From: Apus apus
Lineage: Eukaryota > Chordata > Aves > Apodiformes > Apodidae
Assembly (NCBI RefSeq): GCF_020740795.1
Contig: NC_067289.1
Coordinates: 26,220,108 to 26,284,107 of the forward strand
Reading direction: 5' to 3'
Length of the DNA: 64,000 bases
The position numbers were made by a program, and so were the translations under genes. Position 1 is the stretch's first letter. Each line of letters starts with the position of its first letter. The notes beneath the pieces are model-generated. The model was not told the DNA's origin. It saw only the letters and a program-made list of their open reading frames with translations, and ran no database searches. Shown piece by piece: positions 34,926 to 48,952 of the stretch.

Positions 34926-37900
34926 GTGTTGCAGCTCAGAGCTCAGCCCTGCCTCACCCCCAGCCTCCCTGGCCCTGCTCCCACCACTGCCCCCCCCGCC
35001 TGCAGGAGCCACTGCCAATTCCCACGGGTCCAGTTGAGCCCTACCTCCAAACACATCATCTGCTCTGACATACCCTCCAAACAGATGTTTTTATAGCACA
35101 TGTTTTCCCAGTCTGAGGAATTAACCAAAGTCCCTTGGGGCTGGTGTTGAGTTCTGGGCATCTCCAGATGCCAGGTTTCCCTGGTGTGACGCTTCCCTGC
35201 CCGCAGCCCTTGCCCACACCTGCCCAGACCCACCCCCTCCTGCCTGCCTCAAGCTGTCAGGTCAAAAAGGCGGGCACAGAAGTAGAACTCCTGCCTTCCT
35301 CTCATCAAGGATCTGAGTCACACGCCCCCAGTTCTGGGCACTGTCCTGCCATCACACCTTGCTGCGGAGCCGCAAGCCCGAGGTCCCCGCCGCCCAGCGG
35401 CGCCGTGCCCAGCTCCCGCCGCTCCCTGAAGGCGGCATAGAAGTAGGAAGCAGAGATGCGTGTCCTAACAATCCAAATTCAGGTAAATTAATATCAGGTC
35501 AATTTTTTAAAGTATTTTTGAAGTGAAAAAAGCTCCAGCCCCTGGGGGACACACAGCAAGACCCCGTGCCCAAGGCAGAGCTCTGCTGCGGTTACTCAAC
35601 ACAGAGCACAGTGCCCGAGGTGGGAACTTCGGGTGAGAGAAGCAGGGAAGAAAAATTTTAAAAAAAAGTAGGTCAAGTCCACCAGTGTCTTGTAAAGGTC
35701 TCCTCAGCTGAGAAACCAGCCTTGGTAAAGGCCACATCCAACATCAACCGAGTAACAGAAATCTTGGGGGTGGGGCTATTGATGGAGAGCTGAGGCAGCC
35801 AGCAGTGGGAGCAGCTTCAAGACGACAAAGGCTGCTTCATTTGGGTTCCAAAGTATTGGCACCTTGCATTCTAGATATTGATATGAAAGATCAAATTACA
35901 GAAAGACACAAAAATGAAGATTGAACATCCAGACAGAAGCCCATTGGAACGGGTTTGCAGGTTGCCTGTTACAGGCATAAAGCAGAAACATTCTCTAAAA
36001 GAAGAAATACGACTGAAGCCCAGTACAAGGAATCAAACTGAAGCACCTCACACTAAGAAACAGCATTTGAAAAAATTATCTCCAATTACATCTTTACATT
36101 ATACACCAGGCTTGCAATCATTGGCATGTCACGCAGCAGCTTTCATTAAAAAGCTGATTTCTCTTTGATTTAACTCAAAATAGGAATAAAGTCACTAAGA
36201 GGAAGAATTTAAGTCTGTTTATTTTGATAAGTGTCTTGTGTAAAGCAGTGCTGAGTGTTTCAGTGCAGCCTGAAAACTGTTTCAAGAAGTGTGCAGGCTT
36301 ATTCTTCCTCACACAGGCAGTAGGTCTTAAAATCTGCTTTCATAAATACCACAACAGTCACACAATACTCCTTGGAACCTCATATTTTACAGTAAGCAGA
36401 GGAACTGTTAATGAGAACAGGATAATTACAACTAAGCATTAACTCCTCTCTATTTATTTTGGTACCAAGGTCAATTCTGATGTTATTTCTTCCTTGCCAA
36501 GTTGTACCAAATACTATGCCCAAAGGTATTGCAGTCAGGAGAAAACAAAGGATATCTTAACTTCTGATGGTGGCTGGAAAATTAATTTCTGGCTTCTTTG
36601 AGGATGCTACTGAAGTCACTCTAGGAAATAAAAATGTAAACAAAGAAGAGAGCATCTGCCCACCAACCTCAGCACAAGATGAAGGGGAACATGAAAGATG
36701 AACAGCTGGTCCCAGACAAAGGTGAGGACAAGGACTGGGACAGGCATTCAGGGCTCACAACGTCCTTAAAAACCTGAATTCAAAGTGATTTTATGGAAAT
36801 CAAGGTTTGGGATGAGATCTGCAGATGCAGAGCAGATAAAGCCTAACAAAGTACTCTGTCACAGTAGGCAACACTGGCTGGTTGGAAGACTCTTATATCT
36901 GCATTAAGAAACACCCACTGAGGACTTGGCTCGAGTGCCCAGAACCCCAGCTGAAACCCCAGAAAAGCCCCCTGGCCACGCTCAGGGCTGGGCAGGCAGC
37001 TCCAGCTCTCTGCAGGATTTATTTCTGGCAGCACAGACACTGGCCTGGGCAGCTGCCAAGAACAAACATTGTCCCCAGCCCAAACACCCAGCACGTCCTT
37101 TTCCCAAGTGGGGAAGGGGAAGATCGTGTTTCACGGGGAATTACCTTATGGAAACTGCCAACTTGGATACACACAGGAAAGCAACACCAGGGAGAATATC
37201 ACAACCTCCACAGTGTGTGTCTTAGCCCTTCAAATCTGGTGGGCCAGGGGTCCCATTGGATGGCAGCAGCCTTTCCCTGCCAGGTGGGAGATGGCTGAGG
37301 AGACGCTGAACTCCCTTGGAAAGGGCCCCTCTCCTCGTCCCCTCCCGGCCACTCCAGGTGGAAGTCAGAGGGCTCAGCATGGACCAGGACCCCACCGGTG
37401 GGACCAGCTTGGGCAGCAGCTCAGCTGCATTGAGGCAAGTATGGAGGGGAAAATCCCATCCAGATCATCAGATAAAAGGGAACAAAAATATGCCTTCACT
37501 ATCCCATTTCAGTTTCCAGGACAATGACCCACTACACCCCTCTGTTACTACATGAACTGTTCTGTACATCCCTACTGGCTCCAGAACGTAGCTCCTTACC
37601 TACCCAAGCACCTGCAGTGTCACAGCCCAAGCTCTTCTCATGTCCCACACCTCCCAGTACCACAGCCCAGTGCTGCTCTGTGCCTGCCCAGGGCTTCACA
37701 GGGGGCTTAAACCCCCAGGCACCCTCCAGCCCAGGCAGAGCAGCTGTGTTGGCCCCAGGGAAATAAGCCAATGTTATTATTTTGCCACAGTTTTTGAAGA
37801 TAAATTGAAACTTGCCAGAAGGTGACCAAGTGTGTTGTCACTGATTTCATATAATGACCTCCAAAAACACACAAAAATTAAAAGGAATTGAGAAAAAACA

Positions 37901-40900
37901 ACCTGAACACCCAGTAGGCAATGAGAATAAATTTTTCTCTTATGCCAGAAGAAGGTTATTTCCTTATGACAGAGCTACATACACAAACCTCATAAAACCC
38001 AGCATTGCTCAGGGTAGTTGATACTCATGCATTTCCTTTCAAATACACCAGGTTGGAAATGCACAACAGAAACTAGTTTTTTTCCGTGCACCAGAAAAAA
38101 AATAATATAAAAATTACCAAGTACTTCCTCTCCACTCAAACATCTAGCATTAGGTATAAAGTTATGGTAACCGAGCCTCATCCAGCAGCTTTTAAATTCA
38201 GGCCTGTGTAGAAACACACTGTGACAGGATGGTGTTTGTTTTCACTGGCTGCTGCTCGCCCTGGAGAAATCACCACCCATTGTGCTCCTTCCGAGGGAGG
38301 ATTTCCTCTAGTAAACCTGCCAGGAAGAAACAATCAGGCATCCCGATAGCTTTATTTGGTTAGAAGAATGGTGAAGTCCTGAAGTGCCGCCAGGACTGGG
38401 GTGGGAAGCCGGGATGTGAGCAGCCCCAGGCTCTGCCCCGGGAGCCACGGCACTGGGAGCTGCTCCCTGGCCTGGGGAGGGGAAATAAGATGCAGGGTTT
38501 GGTTGTGTAAGGGAAAGAAGAGAAAGTCCAATTTATTTATCTTTTTCTTAAAAGCTGGTGTGCAGCTGCCATGGCAAGGGAGGGAAAGCACATCTGGAGC
38601 CCTGTGCTCTGCCAGCAGAGGCCGGGGGGCTCAGGCCCCCTGCTCCTGCATGGGCAGCCCTGAGCCCACACAGGGCTCCCTGTCCCGACTGGTTAAACTG
38701 GCTCTTCACACCAGCACTTAAACGGGATATTCCCAAGTACCTTCACTTGCAAACCAGCTCTATGGAGTAGCCTCTGTGCACCCTGCCTCCTATTCCCTAC
38801 ATCCAGAGAAATGTGGATCAAGAGGAAAGTGAGACATTACAGAAGTTGCTGACTAGAATAAATATCCATCAGGGACTGGTGCTGGAAAGGCAGAAGGAAG
38901 GAATATACAATATCAAAGTGCTCTTATTGCTAATTTCTTACTAATTTTAATGCCAATATGCTTATTAAAGCAGTATTTTCCACTGCAAGACAAACAGTAC
39001 ATAGTTTTGTACCAAAATACTCTAAACTTATTTAAAACCCTTTAATAGCTTCCTAAGGCTCAGCATGTGGCCACCTGGTTTGTGATGGAGAATTCTATCA
39101 AATCCCTCTGAAAATGCTACTTAGTCATCTCATGTATGATACATAGTGAGTTGCTGAGACAATCTGGTAAGCTGGATTCAGTGCCATTACATGGCTGATA
39201 AAGCTGATAAAGATCATAAATCCATCTGCAAAGAAGCCAAAGGAGACGTGTAACCAAGCTGGGATGTTGGCTGGCAGGTCAGTAACCATGGAAGGAAAAC
39301 TTGGAGCAGCAGCCCAAAGGGATGAATTAATCCCATGCAAATTCATGCCTATGCTGGTCTCAGCACCAGTTTCATCTGCTGCATGATTTATTACAGGAGG
39401 TTTGGGGCCATTTTGGTTCAAAGCCTCCTCACCAGCCCCATGGCTAGAGCAGGATCTTCCACAGGGGTGGCTGCCTGTGTCAGAGCCTTGACTGCAGTTT
39501 AGAGCTATTTACTGGAACAACCAGAGAACAGCCTCATCTGTGGATGGTTTGCCCTGTATCCATGACTGTGTCCATTGGGAGGGCAGCAGGCTGGCCCTGG
39601 GAGCTGTGACCAGCACTGAGCACTCCCTGCTGCCCCAGCTCCAGGGTGTGCCCCAACCTGTGTGCCCACAGACCAGCTCTGCAATAAGGTGACTTTGTCA
39701 CCTCCTCAGCTACCTGCCAAGATACACACCAGGCCACAGCCAGGGCTTTAAATAACCTGATGACACGTGGCTAGAAAGAGAAGAAAGGTCAATAGCCAAG
39801 GATGTTCCTAACTAACAGCAGATGATCCATCATGAAGAGCCAAGACATTAATAGATCAGTGCTCAATTTACTGATTTTGGCATTTACATTCCTTCTGAAG
39901 CATTTGCAGCCAAAACACATTTGCGCTCAGTTTTACACCTGGGACTTGCATCTTGTGCACAGAAACCTTTTCTTCTGCCAGCATTATTTTGCCAAGTGCT
40001 CCTCTAACAGAGGCAAAGGGAAGAAAGATGCAGAAGTATCTTGAGGTTGTATCTATATATAAACATTTTGTGTTGTTAAATTCTCATCGTCACCAACCCC
40101 AGACAAGTTTCTTTGCCGCCAGCTCATGCTATGCCAGTTTCTGGATATACTCCAGCATGTCATAACTCTGCTTTCCTCCTGCAGCAGCTCTGTGCTAAGC
40201 AATCAGCATGGGATCGACCCCTTCCCTGAACCTCAGTAGCTTTTTATTGCCAAGCCCCAAAACGCAGATCTGGATCCTAAGAATTACAGTCGTGTTTAGC
40301 TTTTTCAGTTCTCAGCATCACAGGCAGGCAGCATCACTCCAGTGAGCAGGTTAGCAATGTCAGTGGGTCGTTAGAGAACATCAGAGCGGTTTCTGCTCTG
40401 GTGATACAAAATAATGACACAGCAAAACTAGCAAGGTCAGGATTATCTGGTTGTTGCAACCAGTGTTTTTGGGGAGCCCTGTGAGCAGAGCCAGGCACTC
40501 CTAGGCCTGTCCCTCCCCTGTGCCCGTTACAGCAGGGACACTCAGCTCCTCCGAGTGGGCAGCAGAGCCACGGCTACCACAGCCCCAGCTGCTCTGGCTG
40601 CACCCCCAGCCCAGCACAGCTCTGCACAAAGCAGGAGCAGTGTCCAGAGCAAAGCCTGAAAGCAAACCCCACCCCACCGCCAGCTTCTAGGGAAGTGTGT
40701 TTGCCTATTTCTGCACCGGCAGAGCCGTTAGCGGCGACCAACGGTTGGGAAAGGCGGCAAAGCCACCGCTTGGTGACACCTTCCTGCTCAGCCATGTTAC
40801 ACCCACCACGCGCAGCAGCAGCTTTTGTGGAGAGATAAAAGTGACAGAAAACACAGTGTCTGAAGTGCTGCTGCTGGGCATGACCCATAAAACCATATCT

Positions 40901-43900
40901 GAGGCTTAAGGTGTGCATCAGACCAGCCTGAGGACAGGACACCTTTAGGAGCAGCCTGTGCCCTGGGGCAGGACACACAGGCTGGGCTCAGCCAGCCACC
41001 TGCATCTCAGGGGCCTGATCACCAGCCCTGCCATTGCTCTCCTCTGCCATGTTTCCCAGCCTCCTGCTTGTATCACACAGAGCCCTCATGCAGGGAGCAG
41101 CTCCTGCACCTGCCATTCCTGTCCCTGCACACCAAGAGAGCACTTCACTGCTCTGCAGTGACTTGTAGAGCCATCAGATGGGTCACACCCCCACCCAACA
41201 CCACACAAGACACTTACACCAGCTTTGTCCCTCCAGCAAGTCACCTAGCAGGGCTCTCCAAGGAAGCACTACCACATCCAGCACCACATCCTGCTACAGA
41301 TTATCACTTAGTTAGAAAAAGGCATTTGAGAGATGTTCTCTCAGCCTTACCTTCCCAGGCAGCTCCTCCTGCAGGTCCCATACCCGGTGCTCAGGAAGCT
41401 CCAGCCCAGCCTGGGGTCCTCCTACTAGTAGGAAGCCAAGCCCAGGGCTCCTCCTTATCCTTCAGCCCCTTGGCTGGGGGCTCCTGGGGCAGGTGGGACC
41501 CAGCCACTCCTCCAGGCACCCCACCCAGGCAGGGGACCCTCCCAGCCACACAATCATCCCTGTCAGGCGGGTGGAGCAGCACCACTCACCACATGTGTCC
41601 CCAGCTGCTCCCTCTCAGGAGAAGGACCAACCCCACCCCACAGCAGGTGGGACCCATTGTCTGCTTCTCAGCAGCACCCACCTAATCAAAGCTGGTCTCT
41701 GGGAAGGCAAAAGACTGTAAAATCAAAACTCACAGCAGCTGGGAGTGCAGAACTTATTTCAAATCCATCATGGGAGTTGCTGGGTTGCTTTTATTTCTCA
41801 AATTACTGAATTATTTCAGCTGGAAGGTTATTCATGAGACTTTCCCTCCTGTGATTCTTATGTGACTACATCGGGAAGTGACGTAGGAGGGCAGGAAAAG
41901 ACAACATGAGTCAAAGCAGCAGTTAAACATTTGGCTTCATTTAGGTGGACCAGAATCAAGATAAGAAATGGAATAGTAGAACTAATTAGGATGAGTCCAA
42001 CAGCCCCTTGCCATGTCACCTGCAGCATCCTGTCCTCAGGGTGTTTGGGTGTTCAGACCCCTGTGCTGCTGACTCTGGCTATGAAGCTGCTTTGAACAAA
42101 GATGCACAAGTGAAAGCATTTCAGAGTGTTCTGCTGTGCGCTCCAGCAGCTGCCTGCAGCCCCTGCAGGTCCTGCTGAGGTGATAACACTGAAAAAGTGA
42201 AAGACTGCCTTTATCTGGCTTGCAGACTCACTTGGAGGGGTGATGTTCCCCCTGGCTTCAGGGAGATTATTTAACTTCAATATTTTTAAAAGTGGAAACC
42301 AGATTGAAAACAAGCAGAAGTTAATGGAATTAATACTTCTATCGCACGCCACATCAGTAGTGAAGAAGCTGGGGTTGTCCAGCAGTGCCAGCTCCATAGA
42401 CAGAGCAGGCAGTGCCATCCCAGCAGGGAATGCTCAGCTCGTACTCCAGGACCTTTCCTGACTTTGCAGCCAGCCTTCGCATGGCTCAGCACTAACTCCG
42501 CAGCACTGCGGTACCCTGGGGGCAGTCCTGTCCTTCCAGACAGATATTCTTATAAATAATTATGAAAATAATGCAGAGCAGAGGCTACTTTGGCATAGAG
42601 CACTGCTGGGGGGGTGGTGGGGACCAGAGCAGGGTCCCTGTCCCCGCTGTAAGTGTGCTGGGCAGGGACAGGGCAAGAAGCAAAGGGCACAGATGGAAAT
42701 CCTCAAAGTTCCCTCTAAATGTGAGGAAAAACACTGCAGGACATTTTACACACTTAGAGCTGGAGAGGAGCTGAGGTTGGCTTGGCTGTTGAATGAATGA
42801 AGAACACACTCCCGGATTTCCCAGCCCCTGGCTCTGCCGGGGGGTTTGGAGCCCAGCGGTGATTTCCCTCAGGGTGGGGGTCCTGCTCCCACAGCCCCTT
42901 CCCCTGAAGCCATGAGTCTCCTGCGAAGCCACTGTCCCTCCCCCTGCTGGACCCGCTGGACACCCACAAGCAGCAGCTAAAAGCAGCTCCTGGGGCTGAG
43001 GGGAAGCTGAGGGGAGGCAGGGGGTAGGGCTGGGCACCCTCCGTGCCCGGCCCCGCTCCTCGCGGAACATTTATTTTTAGAGCACTTACCGCTGCTAAAA
43101 CATACTTGGACTGTTTTCAGGCTGACTCACGGCCGAGTTCCTGTTCTGCAGGCCCAGTTTGCTGTCCCCACCCAAAATGAGGGAAGACAAAGCAAAATGA
43201 AACTAAAAAAGCCCCCGGCTGGACCCGAGCCGCTGCAGCTCGCAGGGCAGGGGGGCAGGAGAGCAGGGCTTCCCCCCCAGGCCGTGTCCTGCTGCCCCCC
43301 GGGCCGCACAAAGCGGGGCCCCGGGGCTGCCGGGGGCCTGGGAGCTGGGAGCACGGGGGCTGGGGGAGCTGAGCTGGAACCTGAGCTGGTTTGGGCAGAA
43401 CGATGCATTCCGCCTGGGAAGCTGGGTTTTTCCAATCTGAGACCCAAGACCTGACAAGCAAAGCAGGTAGATCCACAGGGAGTCACTTGGGAGGGAGGAA
43501 AAGGGTCCTCTTCACTATCAGCCAGTTTGGAAAGGAACTTCAATATGTTGCGGACTATTTATTCTTTTTCAAGATAATTCCTGTAAGGAATAATTTATTT
43601 ATTTATTTAATCACATGTTTTGCTATTTTTAATTGCAGGAGCAGAAGCACCATAGCAAAACGCATAACAATCAGAATTTTCCGTAACTGGTTTGAGGAAA
43701 TGGCAGGAGGTGAGGCTTTCAGAGGCTGCCCCTGAACCAAAGGAACAAGCCAGGGCTGTCTCAGCAGGTGGAGGGGACCAGAGCCCAGCGGGTCTCAAAC
43801 CCACCCGGGTTGTGGAGGAGCTGCTGGGCAGCTCCCCGGCTAACCAGGATGAAATGAGGCTCAGACACGGCGTTACTGAGATCATCAAACTTCGTTCCGC

Positions 43901-44385
43901 CTCTGCTGCAGCCCCGGCGCTGCTGCAATGCAGGTTCCAGCCACAGGAGAGCAGGAGGAGCTCGGGTTGGGGGCTGGAGCCGGGGCTGAGCTCGGGCTCC
44001 TGCTCAGCCCCCGCTCAGCCGCAGTCGGCGCAAAGCTCTGAGCCCTGGTGCCTGGGCACGAGGTTTCTTACCTCGGGGCTTCACTTCAACAGCTGCAGTT
44101 TAGTACGATCATCACCATCTCTTCCTCACTCCTGTGCTTTCTAACACTGGTGATGCATAGATAGGATGTATCTGAACGTTCCCTGCTACATTTTCTGTCT
44201 AGAGGGAGCTGGTCTCTACTACTTGATATTTATAATTCATTGTCTTCTTCCATTCTGAACAGATTGGTTCTACAGCTTCATTAAAGAAAGAGCATGGATT
44301 TTTATTTTGGCTATATATCTTTATATCTGGTTTATATCTCATTCTTCCCATGGAGTGCAATCAGACTTGCCTTTCATAGTTACTG
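34926..44385. other. Intergenic spacer, no gene recognised
   Basis: No protein family, RNA gene or further long repeat was recognised. The moderately GC-rich stretches at 41.0-41.7 kb and 43.0-44.1 kb generate longer open frames on both strands, without domain signatures. Confidence 0.5.
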
Positions 44386-44484
44386 TGGATACACTGGATG
44401 ACCCCTCAGCTTTGAGTAGGAAGTGGATTAGATGACCTCCTGTAGTCCCTTCCAGCCTGTGTCATCCTGTGACCCTATGGTATT
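44386..44484 (+). mobile_element. CR1 LINE 3' end fragment, plus orientation
   Basis: 'gaagtggattagatgacctc' then 'ctgtagtcccttccagcctg' and 'tgtcatcctgtgaccctatg' matches the sense CR1 3' terminus, including a degraded terminal octamer region. It is only about 100 bp long. Confidence 0.8.
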
Positions 44485-47400
44485 ACGTATTTTTGTATTA
44501 TTAAATAGAAAATATTTCCTGGGATTAAGCAATGGCTGGTCTTAGAGTAAATGGTCAATAAAATCCAAGTTCCTCTTCTTGCAGCTTAGGTGGCCCACAA
44601 GCCCAGCTGCTGGACCACAGCATCTGCAGTGAAGACACTGAAAAGAAGGAAACATGAAAATGATCATACAAGGCACAAACCAACTTTCACCAGGGTGGAA
44701 ATTTGGCAAAAATAGGTGCAGTGGGAGGGAGCAGCAGCTCTTGCCCCTGTGGCCCAGCTCGATGCTGCCCCCAGCCCTTGGTGCTGCTGCTTCATGAGAA
44801 ACTGCTGCTGTGATGTTGGAACAGCCTTCTTGAATTGCATAAAAACAGAAAAGGGCTCAACAGCTGCCAGCCTGATCCTGCTTAAATCAGAGCTATAGAA
44901 GCCCTTCAGAATTTCAGCTAAAGGAGTTAATAACCCATTTCTTAATTAGCTAGCCTTTGTCTTTTGCCTTGTCCTTTGATGGTATGATTACACAAACTAA
45001 AGAAATAATAGCAGCAGTTATAAAAAAACAGTTGATGTGATGGATGGGAGCTCTGTTAAGTAATGCAGAGCCCCAAGATGCACAGGTACCAGTTTCTAAC
45101 TTTGTGCCCTTTTTATGATGGGTAGGTAGGATACGTTTAGAGATGATGGTTCCTAGCTGGGTGCCCAGGGGACAGGGAGTGAAGCACAGGGCAGCAGCTC
45201 AGGCAGTTCTGCACGTGCAAAGGAGCAGATGCCCCTGCTCACCTCAGCGGACACAGCAAACCCAGTAATTGAACGTGTTAATCCATACGAGCTGACACTA
45301 CCCACTGTTTACAGAGAAAAGTCACCTCCTGGCCGTTGATCACCTGGATACAGGCTGCCATGTGCTGCACTGCTGTGTCTCCACTGGGGGGGGGGGCAGT
45401 GGCATCCCAGGGCCCCCAGCTCCAGCCTGGGCAGGAGAGCAGGGCTGGATCCCACCAGATCCAGCAGAACCAGGACAGAGATGCCTCCTCTTCCAGCAAA
45501 GCCAGCCTTGAGGAGAACATCTGAGCCTGGATCTTCCACACATCAGAGCAACGTGAGCTTCTGCAGGCTTCTGGGAAAAAACAAACCTTGCTTTGGTAAC
45601 ACTGGGACAGGACCCATGTCCTCATGCCTTGGCCATGGTGGCTGTGACATGTGTCAACCTCAGAGCAGCCTGTGCCCACCCAGGGGCAGGAGCGCGCTGG
45701 AGTGAGCACTGGGCAGGGTCAGCTGCCTCCCCCCAACAAGCCTCACCCTCCCACAGGCTCCCTGAAGGGGCTGAGGTGTGTTTTCTAATACCCTCAGGAG
45801 TGGGCTGTGGCTCACCATTCCCAGCCAGGCCTGATTAAGTTGATCCCATCACACTCCCAGTGCTCCCAGGGGAGCTGCCTATCTGCCCCTGCCCTCCTGC
45901 ACAGGCAGCTGGGAGCTGGCAGTGCTACCTGAGCCCAGCCTTGCACAAGCTGTTCTGGCAAGTACCTCACAGGCAGAGAGAGGGTTATTTCTCTTCTACC
46001 TCCTCCTTCTTTCCTGCCCTGCCTTCCACTGGGGCCCACTGGGAGCTACATGCACACACGTAAAGAAAAGCCCAGCAGCTCCTCTTGTGCCCCACATGAG
46101 CCCATTCACAAGAAGAAGCCACTCGTGAGCCAAAAGAGGAAAGCCCCCAGTAGTTGCAGTTTTAGAAGATACACAGTTTTTTGAACAGTCCTGTTCTGGC
46201 CACTGCAAAAGGCAAAGGTGAGCCTGCTAAACGTGTGCCAGCTGTACCTGTAGTGCTGCATGGTGCTTTCCCTGGAAGAAAATTCCTCTTTAATGTATTA
46301 GTCTCCAACTTTGAAAAGGGAATATTTGGCCCAATGGTGGAAATTCTCTCCTAGCTCCTTTTGTATTGGGCTGGCCACATGCAATGTCACACCTGGCTGA
46401 GTTACTGCCTTTGGGTGCTACCTACAATGGATCTTCCAAACAAGTACTATCTATAATGGAAACTCAAGCACAGCCTTATCTGTCCCAGGCTGTGCTGCCA
46501 TGGCACACATGATGGATCTTTTTTCCACCACTGACAGAGTGATTTAGTGATCTGTGTGTAAAGATCTGTTACAAAGCAAATAAAGAGAAAAAAAAAAACA
46601 AAATAAAATAAGGGTTTGCACACATTGCTTTCCAGTCATGACTGAGGTTATTCTGCCCCAGACACCCCACTCCTCCCGCTGGCACAGCCTGGCTGCTGCT
46701 TCCAGCTGTGCCAGCACAGGAGCCACTGCCCAGCTGTGGGCCAGCAGCACTTGCTGCAAACAGGAAAAGGGGGGAGCAGTGGTTGCCTAGAGGTCAAATA
46801 GCAGATAAACAGACAACTCAACACAAAGGAGGTGCTTTTGAAACAGGGTACCCATTTTATGATCAGGCAGGTACCAATGGACCATGTACAAGTATCACAG
46901 ATGGACACCACATCAGGAGACACAACTGAACTGAATCCAGGGTCCTTCCCCCCTGCCTGGGGAGCAGAGAGACCCTGGACAGCACAGACAGGGGTAAGGC
47001 CAGGGGAGAACAAGTTCTGCTGCTGCAGCAATTCCTCAGGGATGTTGAGCAGAGAACTGGGTTCTCATTAGCTCCTGCATCATTACCGGAACTGGTAATG
47101 AAATTTGAATAATGAGGTCCAAAATCTGCTTCAGGCTACACATTCTGTTCACACTTACAGATAATTACATTAAAGTTAAGTCAATCTATATTTTGAAGAG
47201 TGACTGCTTGCCCAGCAGTCCCAGTGGGGTATGAAGGCAAATCTCAGTTAAGAACTTAACAGACAGATTTTCTTAATTTTACTTCTTCAAACTGCATCCA
47301 CGTTCAATATCAAGGAGTGGAAGAGCCCGGCTGCACATGTCTGTGCTGTCCCATTAAATGCTTGTAAGACCAGCAGCCAAACCCATGGCTTTCAGCACTC

Positions 47401-47944
47401 ACAAAAATACACCCAAAACCCCAGGCACAGCCTCCCCCACAGCCCCCAGCAGCCCCTCGCACACCCTCCTGACCTGCCATGCCCGAGGTGCCAGCCCTCG
47501 CCACGGCAGCAGGAACTGGGAATGGCCCCAGTCAGGGATTCTGGAAGGCAGAGCTCCCAGGAGGCACAGGGTCTGCAAACACTTCCATAAGGAAGTCCCA
47601 ACTCTGATCCCCAGACTGTTCCAGCCATGTGAATTAGAGCCCTGACAATTGCTGCAAGCCTAGACCCAGTCCAGCATGAAATTCCAGCTCACTGAGCAGC
47701 TGTCCAGGAGCTGCTCGTTTTCCCTCTTGGAACTACCAGGATGATCTGTTATTCTCAGCATTGCCAGGCCATGGGGGAGCATGGGGTCCAGAACATTGCT
47801 GCCGGAGTGCTGCAGCCAGGGAAGCAGAAGGAGGTCTCCTGTACACCAAGGTAACAGCGATTTTAGAGGAACACGATCAGCTCATGCACATTCCGTAGCA
47901 CAAAGTTCTGTCTAGAGGGCACTGGATGCTGCTGAGGGCTCTCC
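44485..47944. other. Sequence 3' of SUCNR1, no gene recognised
   Basis: This holds the SUCNR1 3'UTR and downstream spacer. No AATAAA was found on the minus strand close to the stop codon. A variant ATTAAA (TTTAAT on the plus strand, near 46287) is about 1.7 kb downstream and could serve, but this is weak. Confidence 0.4.
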
Positions 47945-48952
47945 CTAGGACAGCTCCTGCCGGCTCCGTCTACCACTCTGAGAGGTCTCCTGATTCATGC
48001 CTTGGCTGCTGGTAGTTGTCAGCCTGCCAAAGAGACCCCGTATTTTTGCCACCAGCAGCTCTCGGAAGTGGTCACCCATTAGGAAATAAAAAACAGGGTT
48101 AATGGCGCTGTTCAGGAAGGCAATGGGCCGGGTGATGATGTAGATGGTACTGATGAGATCCTTGGTGCACTCGGACACGTTCAGGGCCGGGATTCGGGAG
48201 GCAAGGCGGACGTTGCGCATTATGTGGTAGGGAGTGAAGAGCAGAGAGAAGATAGCCATGGTGATCACCACCAGGGTGAGGGGTTTCTCCAGCGCCAGGG
48301 GGGAGCTGAGCTGCTCGCTCCTGTTTGTGAGGAAAATAATCATCTTCACGTAGAAGCAGCACATGACCACCAGAGGGACAAGAAACCCAAAGACAGTCAG
48401 AAACATGCTATAGATGAGGCTTTTCTCGGGGTCTCCAGAGCTTGCGTAATCAAGGCACCTGGAGATGTTGGCAGGTGACCCAGGCTCCAGGAAACTGACC
48501 AGTGGCAGCAGCTCCAGTATCACCCCGACCCACAGGACGACAGACACGATAAGGGCTGTTTTTGTCTTCTGTAGAAAATGTTCCCTGAAGGGATATTTTA
48601 TGAGCATGTAGCGGTCAATACTGATAGCGGTGAGGAAAAGGATGCTGCTGTACAGGTTTGCATGCAGCAGGAACCTGTTGCTGTGGCACAGGTTGATCTC
48701 CGTTACCTGCTCATCTCTGGAGTAGCTGTTCACCAGTACTGGAAGAGTACAAAGAAATAATAGATCTGATAATGATAAATTGAACAAGTAGACGTTGCAA
48801 CTTTTCCATTTTTTCAGGCAGAAAATATAGCCAAGCACAGCAATGATGTTTCCAGGGCAGCCTATAATGAACTCAAGGCTGTACATGGTGGAAAGATAAT
48901 ACTTTTCCAGGACTCTGTTCATCCCCAAACAGCCACTTGTCTCGTTCACAGC
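47945..48952 (-). CDS. SUCNR1: SUCNR1 coding exon 2
   Basis: The exon begins with Ala-Val-Asn-Glu-Thr directly after an acceptor with a long pyrimidine tract ('ttcccttttggctttctag'). It runs 335 codons to the stop at 47947-47945. Phase at the acceptor is 0. Starting the protein at the GTG (48949) would be an artefact, because no ATG lies in frame before residue 12 (the Met of 'LGMNRVLEKYY'). Confidence 0.93.
   Translation of the reverse strand, partial: AVNETSGCLGMNRVLEKYYLSTMYSLEFIIGCPGNIIAVLGYIFCLKKWKSCNVYLFNLSLSDLLFLCTLPVLVNSYSRDEQVTEINLCHSNRFLLHANLYSSILFLTAISIDRYMLIKYPFREHFLQKTKTALIVSVVLWVGVILELLPLVSFLEPGSPANISRCLDYASSGDPEKSLIYSMFLTVFGFLVPLVVMCCFYVKMIIFLTNRSEQLSSPLALEKPLTLVVITMAIFSLLFTPYHIMRNVRLASRIPALNVSECTKDLISTIYIITRPIAFLNSAINPVFYFLMGDHFRELLVAKIRGLFGRLTTTSSQGMNQETSQSGRRSRQELS

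Noticed and set aside
39125-39421. A 98-codon minus-strand frame with a hydrophobic C-terminal part
   Set aside because: Compared mentally with TMEM14-type and other small membrane proteins without a match. Treated as chance.
48949-48949. GTG at 48949 as the SUCNR1 start codon
   Set aside because: Nuclear vertebrate genes start at ATG, and the frame continues upstream to a strong splice acceptor. An ATG-only upstream exon explains the start better.
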